Of a DNA stretch of 64,000 nt, positions 59,871 to 64,000 are shown piece by piece; the first letter of the stretch is position 1, and each line of letters opens with the position of its first letter. The position numbers and the translations under genes are program-made. This stretch comes from Bog-532 sp963833835 (lineage in GTDB: Bacteria > Actinomycetota > Actinomycetes > Streptosporangiales > Streptosporangiaceae), in NCBI GenBank assembly GCA_963833835.1, contig CAWHZI010000008.1, forward strand, positions 992,001-1,056,000, read 5' to 3'. Under the pieces are notes generated by a model. That model saw only the letters and a list, made by a program, of their open reading frames with translations. It did no database searches and had not been told where the DNA came from.

Positions 59871-60766
59871 ATCTCGATCACCGCCGCAGCCGAGCCGAAC
59901 AGGCCGTACGGTCGCACAGCCAGGAAGATGATCATGGTTAGGAAGATCGCGTACGGCTCGACGTTCTGCACGTAGGCGGCGGTGAACGCATCGACTAGGC
60001 CGAGCACCAAGCTGGCGATGACCGCGCCACCGAAGCTGCCCAGGCCGCCGATGAGCACCACCGCGAAGGCCAGCACGATGTAGTCGGCGCCCAGGTCGCT
60101 GCTGACCTCGACCAGAGGCGCGATCAGCGCGCCGGCCAGGCCCGCCAGCGCGCAGCCGACCGTGAACATCACCCAGAAGACCCGCTCGGACCGCACGCCC
60201 AGCGCCGCGGTCATTTCCCGGTCCGCAGCTACGGCCCGCACCTCCAGGCCCATCCGGGACCTGGTGAGCCACAGTTGCAGGCCCACCACTACGACGACGG
60301 CGACGGCGATGATGAAGATCTGGTAGACGAGGATGTCGACGCCGAACACCGACAGGTGACCGCCCAGGCGCCGGGGAGTGTTCACGCCGAGCGGGCTGAC
60401 GCCCCAGATCTGCTGCGCGATGGCCGCGATGACCAGGAATAGGGCGAAGGTCCCCAGCAGCGAGCGCAGGCCGTCGAACTGGTACAGCCGACGGTAGACC
60501 ACCCGCTCGGCGACGATACCGGCCGCGGCGCAGATCACCGTGGCAGCGGCGATCGGCACGATGATGGTCTGGCCCTGGCCCCAGGACACGCTGGCGCTGT
60601 AAGCAACGAAGGCGCCGAGCAGAAAAAATCCGCCGTGGGCCATGTTCAGGATCCGCATGGTGCCGAAGGTGAGCGTCAGGCCGGTCGCGATGACCAGGAG
60701 CAGCATCCCCTCTGCTAGGCCAGGGAGGATCGGCAGGAAGATCTGCGTACCCAGGTGCGAGCTCAT
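59867..60766 (-). CDS. Branched-chain amino acid-type permease (LivH-like)
   Basis: The product has 299 residues and eight or nine helices. TFGTMRILNMAHGGFFLLGA near residue 34 and RSRMGLEVRAVAADREMTAA with LGVRSERV are the LivH signatures; GADYIVLAFAVVLIGGLGSF follows. Together with LivM it makes the pore. The periplasmic binding protein (LivK) that delivers substrate is not in the window and may lie beyond the right edge or elsewhere. Confidence 0.9.
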   Translation of the reverse strand: MSSHLGTQIFLPILPGLAEGMLLLVIATGLTLTFGTMRILNMAHGGFFLLGAFVAYSASVSWGQGQTIIVPIAAATVICAAAGIVAERVVYRRLYQFDGLRSLLGTFALFLVIAAIAQQIWGVSPLGVNTPRRLGGHLSVFGVDILVYQIFIIAVAVVVVVGLQLWLTRSRMGLEVRAVAADREMTAALGVRSERVFWVMFTVGCALAGLAGALIAPLVEVSSDLGADYIVLAFAVVLIGGLGSFGGAVIASLVLGLVDAFTAAYVQNVEPYAIFLTMIIFLAVRPYGLFGSAAAVIEI

Positions 60767-61695
60767 GCCATCCGCCCCCCGCCTTCGGCCGGCCCGGCCC
60801 GCCTGGTCAGCCGCTCAACAGCCAGGATGTGCCGCAGGTAGAAGTGAATGCCCGCCTCCCAGGTAAAACCCATGCCACCCATCACCTGGATGGCTCCTTC
60901 GACGACCTCGCGGGCCAGTGCCACGGCCAGCCGGACGCCCCGCTGGTAGTCGCCGGGCACGGTGTTGGCGGCCCACAGCACGGCCGTGCGAGCCAACTCC
61001 AGCCGCTCGTACATATCCGCGACGCGGTGCTTGACCGCCTGGAACTCGGCGATGCGGCGGCCGAAGGCGACGCGCACGCCTGCATAGTCGAACGCCGTCT
61101 GGAATGCGACGGCGCTGGCGCCGACCGCCTCGGCCGCCCATAGGACCGAGAGCCGGGCGTGCACTTCGCCGCCCGCCCCCTGGTCCGCGCCTTGGTCCGG
61201 GCCGGCAATACCCAAGGGAAGCGACGGGGCGAAGTCATCGGTGGCGAGGGCAGCCGGCAGGTCCCCCAGAACCGGTTCGCCGCCGGCCAGCCCGTCCGCC
61301 GCCGCCGACCAACTGACGTACCGAGCGGGCTTCCCCGGCAGCGGCACCAGCCACGCTCCGCCGCCGGGAACGGCCGTGGTCAACAAGTCGGTCGGTGTGG
61401 CTGCGGCCCGGATTGCCGGGATGCCGCGCAGCACTAGCGCCGGTGTAAGTGGCAACGGGATGAGCCGGCGTCCCCACGCCTCGGCAAAGGCGGTCAGATC
61501 CGGCAGGGTCAGCGCACTGCCAGCTTCAGGCACCGCCAGGTCGAGCCACCCGCCATCGGCGATGGCAGTCCACAGGGCGGTGCGGTCAGCGCGGAAGTAG
61601 TCGTCGGCGACGACCGATCCGCGCAACTCGCGGGCCAGCATGTCAGCAAAGGCGGCCGCCAGCTCCCAAGCCTGGTCCGTAACGACGCTCGGCAT
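60763..61695 (-). CDS. Acyl-CoA dehydrogenase, subunit lacking GTSE motif
   Basis: The product has 310 residues, short for the family because the middle strand domain is reduced. The C-terminal helical domain has FDYAGVRVAFGRRIAEFQAV and KHRVADMYERLELART, then IQVMGGMGFTWEAGIHFYLR. Its ATG shares one base with the stop of the preceding dehydrogenase gene (TGATG) and its end overlaps LivH by 4 bases. It is expected to be the partner subunit of that enzyme, the same pairing as at 4722-7117. Confidence 0.85.
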   Translation of the reverse strand: MPSVVTDQAWELAAAFADMLARELRGSVVADDYFRADRTALWTAIADGGWLDLAVPEAGSALTLPDLTAFAEAWGRRLIPLPLTPALVLRGIPAIRAAATPTDLLTTAVPGGGAWLVPLPGKPARYVSWSAAADGLAGGEPVLGDLPAALATDDFAPSLPLGIAGPDQGADQGAGGEVHARLSVLWAAEAVGASAVAFQTAFDYAGVRVAFGRRIAEFQAVKHRVADMYERLELARTAVLWAANTVPGDYQRGVRLAVALAREVVEGAIQVMGGMGFTWEAGIHFYLRHILAVERLTRRAGPAEGGGRMA

Positions 61696-62840
61696 CAGCC
61701 TGCCGCCATCCTGGGCATGCCCAGCACCCGCTCGGAGATGATGTTGCGCTGGATTTCCGAGGTGCCCGCCCAGATGGTGGTGGAGCGGGAGTACAGGTAG
61801 ACGTCGCGCCAGTACTGGCGGTGGGCCTCGCAGCCCAGGTCGTAGCCGAAGTGCGCAATGTCCTGCCAGAGCTGGCTCCAGTAGAGCTTGAGCACTGACT
61901 CCGCCCCACGCGCGTCGCGGCCCATCGCGGCCTCTTCCACGCAGCGCACCACGTGCCACCAGACCAGCTCCAGCCGGCTGGCCAGGTCGGCCGCTCGCTG
62001 GTGCTGCTGATCACCGGTCTCGCCCTGGCACTCGTAGGCCTGCTTCAGGTAGCCGGAGACCTCCAGGTAGCGGCGCATGGACTGGTAGACCCCCCGCTCG
62101 CGGGCCAGGGTCCAGCGGATCAGGCCCCAGCCCTCGTTCTGTTCCCCGACCCGGTCGGTGACCGGCACCACGGCGCCGTCGAAGGTGACCTCGTTGAAGC
62201 CGCTCGCACCGGTGATCTGCCGGATCGGGCTGACCTGCACGCCGGGCTGGCCCATGTCCAGCAACAGCAGGCTCAGGTTGTGATGGACCGGAGCCTGCTT
62301 GTCGGTCTTGGCCAGCAGCCAGCACCGGTTGGACAGGTGAGCATGGCTGGTCCAGGTCTTCCGGCCGTACACGCGATACTCGTCGCCGTCCCGCTCGGCC
62401 AGGGTGGAAGCGGCCGCCAGATCGGACCCGGCCTCCGGCTCGGAACTGCCCTGACACCAGATCTGCGAGCCGTCCAGCATCGGCGGCAGGTAGGCCGCGC
62501 GCTGCTGCTCGGTGCCGAACTCGATCAGCATCGAGCCGAGCATGTGCTGGGTAAACCGGCTGAAGCCGTCGGGAGCTCCGGCCCGGGCGCATTCCTCGTA
62601 GAAGATGACCTCCTCCACGACGCCCAGGCCCCTGCCGCCGTACTCGGCCGGCCACGACAGGCCTGCATAGCCGCCCTCGTACAGCAGCCGGTCCCAGCGT
62701 TGCCCCAGCGCTACGCTGGCATCGCTGCCATGGCCGCCGGCGGCCGTCGCAACCAGGCCGGGCAGCGCTCCCGACAGCCAGTCGCATAGCTCCTGGCGGA
62801 ATCTGATCGCATCGCGATCATCGAATGTGGCAGCTGTCAT
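61695..62840 (-). CDS. Acyl-CoA dehydrogenase, subunit with GTSE motif
   Basis: The product has 381 residues. It shows AGLSWPAEYGGRGLGVVEEV, CQGSSEPEAGSDLAAASTLA, YRVYGRKTWTSHAHLSNRCW, and the terminal STTIWAGTSEIQRNIISERV, LGMPR. It oxidises the CoA-activated substrate with FAD. It overlaps the acyl-CoA synthetase gene by 4 bases and its partner dehydrogenase by 1. Confidence 0.9.
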   Translation of the reverse strand: MTAATFDDRDAIRFRQELCDWLSGALPGLVATAAGGHGSDASVALGQRWDRLLYEGGYAGLSWPAEYGGRGLGVVEEVIFYEECARAGAPDGFSRFTQHMLGSMLIEFGTEQQRAAYLPPMLDGSQIWCQGSSEPEAGSDLAAASTLAERDGDEYRVYGRKTWTSHAHLSNRCWLLAKTDKQAPVHHNLSLLLLDMGQPGVQVSPIRQITGASGFNEVTFDGAVVPVTDRVGEQNEGWGLIRWTLARERGVYQSMRRYLEVSGYLKQAYECQGETGDQQHQRAADLASRLELVWWHVVRCVEEAAMGRDARGAESVLKLYWSQLWQDIAHFGYDLGCEAHRQYWRDVYLYSRSTTIWAGTSEIQRNIISERVLGMPRMAAG

Positions 62841-64000
62841 GCCGTGTCCTCCGCGTCCACGATGGCGAGGGCGTCAGCGGCGACGACGCCCTGCTGGCCG
62901 GCGATTAGCGGGTTGACCTCGACCGTCCTGCAGTGCCGCAGCGAGCCGACAGTGAACTCCACACAGAGGGCGACGATGGCCGGGCGCGCGGCCGCCAGCG
63001 CCTGGCTGGCCAGCCCGCCACGGTCCAGCGATGCGATCGCGGCGTCGGCGGCGCGGCCCGGGTCACGCTCGTCGATCAGCTCCAGAGCATGTCCTCCGAC
63101 CGCCTCGGTGAGGACGCCGCCCCACCCCAGCACGAGGTAGTCGCCGTAGACCGCGTCCCGCGACAGCCCGACCATGAGCTCAGGCCCGAACGCCATCTCC
63201 GCGACCAGCACGCCGCCCAGGTCGGCGTCGGCCACTCCGGCCTTCCGGGCGCCGCTCAGCACCTCGCCGGCGGCGGCTGGCACCTGCGCCGGACCGGGGA
63301 CACCGAGCCGGACACCGCCCGCTGCCGCCTTGTGGGCCAAGCCGGACGCGATCACCTTCACCGCGAACGGAGGTCGCAGGGCCGCGGCCGCGGTCCGGTC
63401 AGCAGAGGTGCCCAGCTCTCCGAGACCCAGAGTCAAGCTGCGGGCCACCGGGATGCCGGCCGCAGCCAGCAGCCGCAGCGCCCGCTCTTCCTCCAGTACC
63501 TGACCGGACCGGGATCGGCTCTTGAGGCGAGAGCCGCCCGCGGCGGGATCTAGGCTGTCCTCGGCGGCTCGGTGATCACTGGCCAGCACCGAACGCAGCG
63601 CCCGCATGGTCGGGGCGACGCCCTGCACGATGGCCATGTTCGGGGGCAGCTCCTGCTGCTGCTCCCGTGCCCATGACGTCCAGCGCTGCGGCGCCGAGGT
63701 TGCGATTACGACGGGCACGCCACTGGCTGCCGCCAGCCGGACATGCCGGGACAGTGAATCCCGGTGGTAGCGCCGGGCGGGCGAGGAATCAGGGAGGCTG
63801 ACGCTCCACGGGATCAGCACCGCGCCGACACCCTGGTCGTCGTGGATTAGCCCGTACGCCCGGTCCACGGTGGCCGGGTCATGTGCCCCCGCCGTCAGAT
63901 CGACGGGATTAGAGACATGCGCGCTGGTGCCGCCTACCTCAGCCAGGAACGATTGTGTCGCCGCACTGAGCACCGCGAGCGGCACGTGCTCGGTGCTGGC
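62837..64000 (-). CDS. ADP-forming acyl-CoA synthetase-like protein, 5' end outside the window
   Basis: The frame is open to the right edge; GTG 63985 is inside the gene and is not a proper start. Visible are the C-terminal part of the flavodoxin-like ligase domain (SNPVDLTAGAHDPATVDRAY, VPVVIATSAPQRW) and an ATP-grasp_5 domain from about 63500 down (EERALRLLAAAGIPVARSLT, LRPPFAVKVIASGLAHKAAA, GVLVAEMAFGPELMVGLSRD, and the terminal TVEVNPLIAGQQGVVAADAL). Such enzymes make acyl-CoA from acid, CoA and ATP. It would be the activating enzyme of the operon, alongside the CoA-transferase. Confidence 0.85.
   Translation of the reverse strand, partial: ASTEHVPLAVLSAATQSFLAEVGGTSAHVSNPVDLTAGAHDPATVDRAYGLIHDDQGVGAVLIPWSVSLPDSSPARRYHRDSLSRHVRLAAASGVPVVIATSAPQRWTSWAREQQQELPPNMAIVQGVAPTMRALRSVLASDHRAAEDSLDPAAGGSRLKSRSRSGQVLEEERALRLLAAAGIPVARSLTLGLGELGTSADRTAAAALRPPFAVKVIASGLAHKAAAGGVRLGVPGPAQVPAAAGEVLSGARKAGVADADLGGVLVAEMAFGPELMVGLSRDAVYGDYLVLGWGGVLTEAVGGHALELIDERDPGRAADAAIASLDRGGLASQALAAARPAIVALCVEFTVGSLRHCRTVEVNPLIAGQQGVVAADALAIVDAEDTA

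Noticed and set aside
1..64000. CRISPR array, rRNA operon or replication origin
   Set aside because: No regularly spaced repeats, no rRNA sequence and no DnaA-box cluster or Rep gene were seen.

Overview
The window is high-G+C DNA from an actinobacterium. Evidence is the codon bias, GTG starts, DUF397/XRE-DUF5753 pairs, DUF2079, GtrA, SigJ-type sigma factor and paired FadE genes; a Streptosporangiales-like host is possible, but I cannot name the species. There is one RNA gene, a tRNA-Pro(GGG) at 17812-17885. There is no rRNA, CRISPR array or replication origin.

Left flank (1-17.8 kb), chromosomal: a TrkA-type NAD-binding protein cut by the edge; an ECF sigma factor with a SnoaL-like tail and its RibD/DHFR-like partner; a minus-strand YjbR, SidA-like monooxygenase and ribbon-helix-helix operon; a STAS protein; an operon of a short-chain dehydrogenase and a pair of acyl-CoA dehydrogenases; a DUF2079 membrane protein; a TetR regulator divergent from an MFS exporter, with clear operators; a DrrAB-like ABC exporter; GtrA; DUF4267, TetR and SnoaL-like genes; and a frameshifted GT51 transglycosylase.

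Centre (17.85-49.1 kb), an island integrated at the 3' end of tRNA-Pro. The last part of the tRNA gene plus flanking bases (46 nt) recurs at 41713 and 49064, so at least two related elements (A about 23.9 kb, B about 7.4 kb) sit in tandem. Both repeat the same left end (att plus integrase) and the same right end (about 180 bp). Element A carries a broken tyrosine recombinase, two decayed XRE-DUF5753/DUF397 pairs, a PD-(D/E)XK-like protein, a PHP-SMC (TrlF-like) ATPase, and then two convergent operons. One is HerA, Mre11/SbcD, Rad50/SbcC and NurA, the gene set of archaeal DNA-end resection. The other is a TerB/TerB-C protein, a DUF2791 (BrxD-like) ATPase and an Lhr-like helicase, the gene set of the Shango anti-phage system. 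The operons meet tail to tail with 21 overlapping bases. A HIRAN/zinc-ribbon gene follows. HerA and Rad50 as sequenced contain frameshifts, while Mre11, NurA and the TerB triad are intact. Element B carries a GH65 phosphorylase with a PfkB-type kinase, and an asparagine synthetase with an M15-like protein; each pair is next to an integrase fragment.

Right flank (49.1-64 kb), chromosomal: a cytochrome P450 divergent from a 2-keto-4-pentenoate hydratase-like gene around an inverted repeat; a GH25-type lysozyme; an IS3 transposase scrap; and an IclR regulator. After these comes a tightly overlapping minus-strand operon for uptake and CoA-dependent catabolism of an unknown carboxylic acid: acyl-CoA synthetase (cut by the edge), two acyl-CoA dehydrogenases, LivH/M/F/G transporter parts, an alpha/beta hydrolase and a double CoA-transferase.
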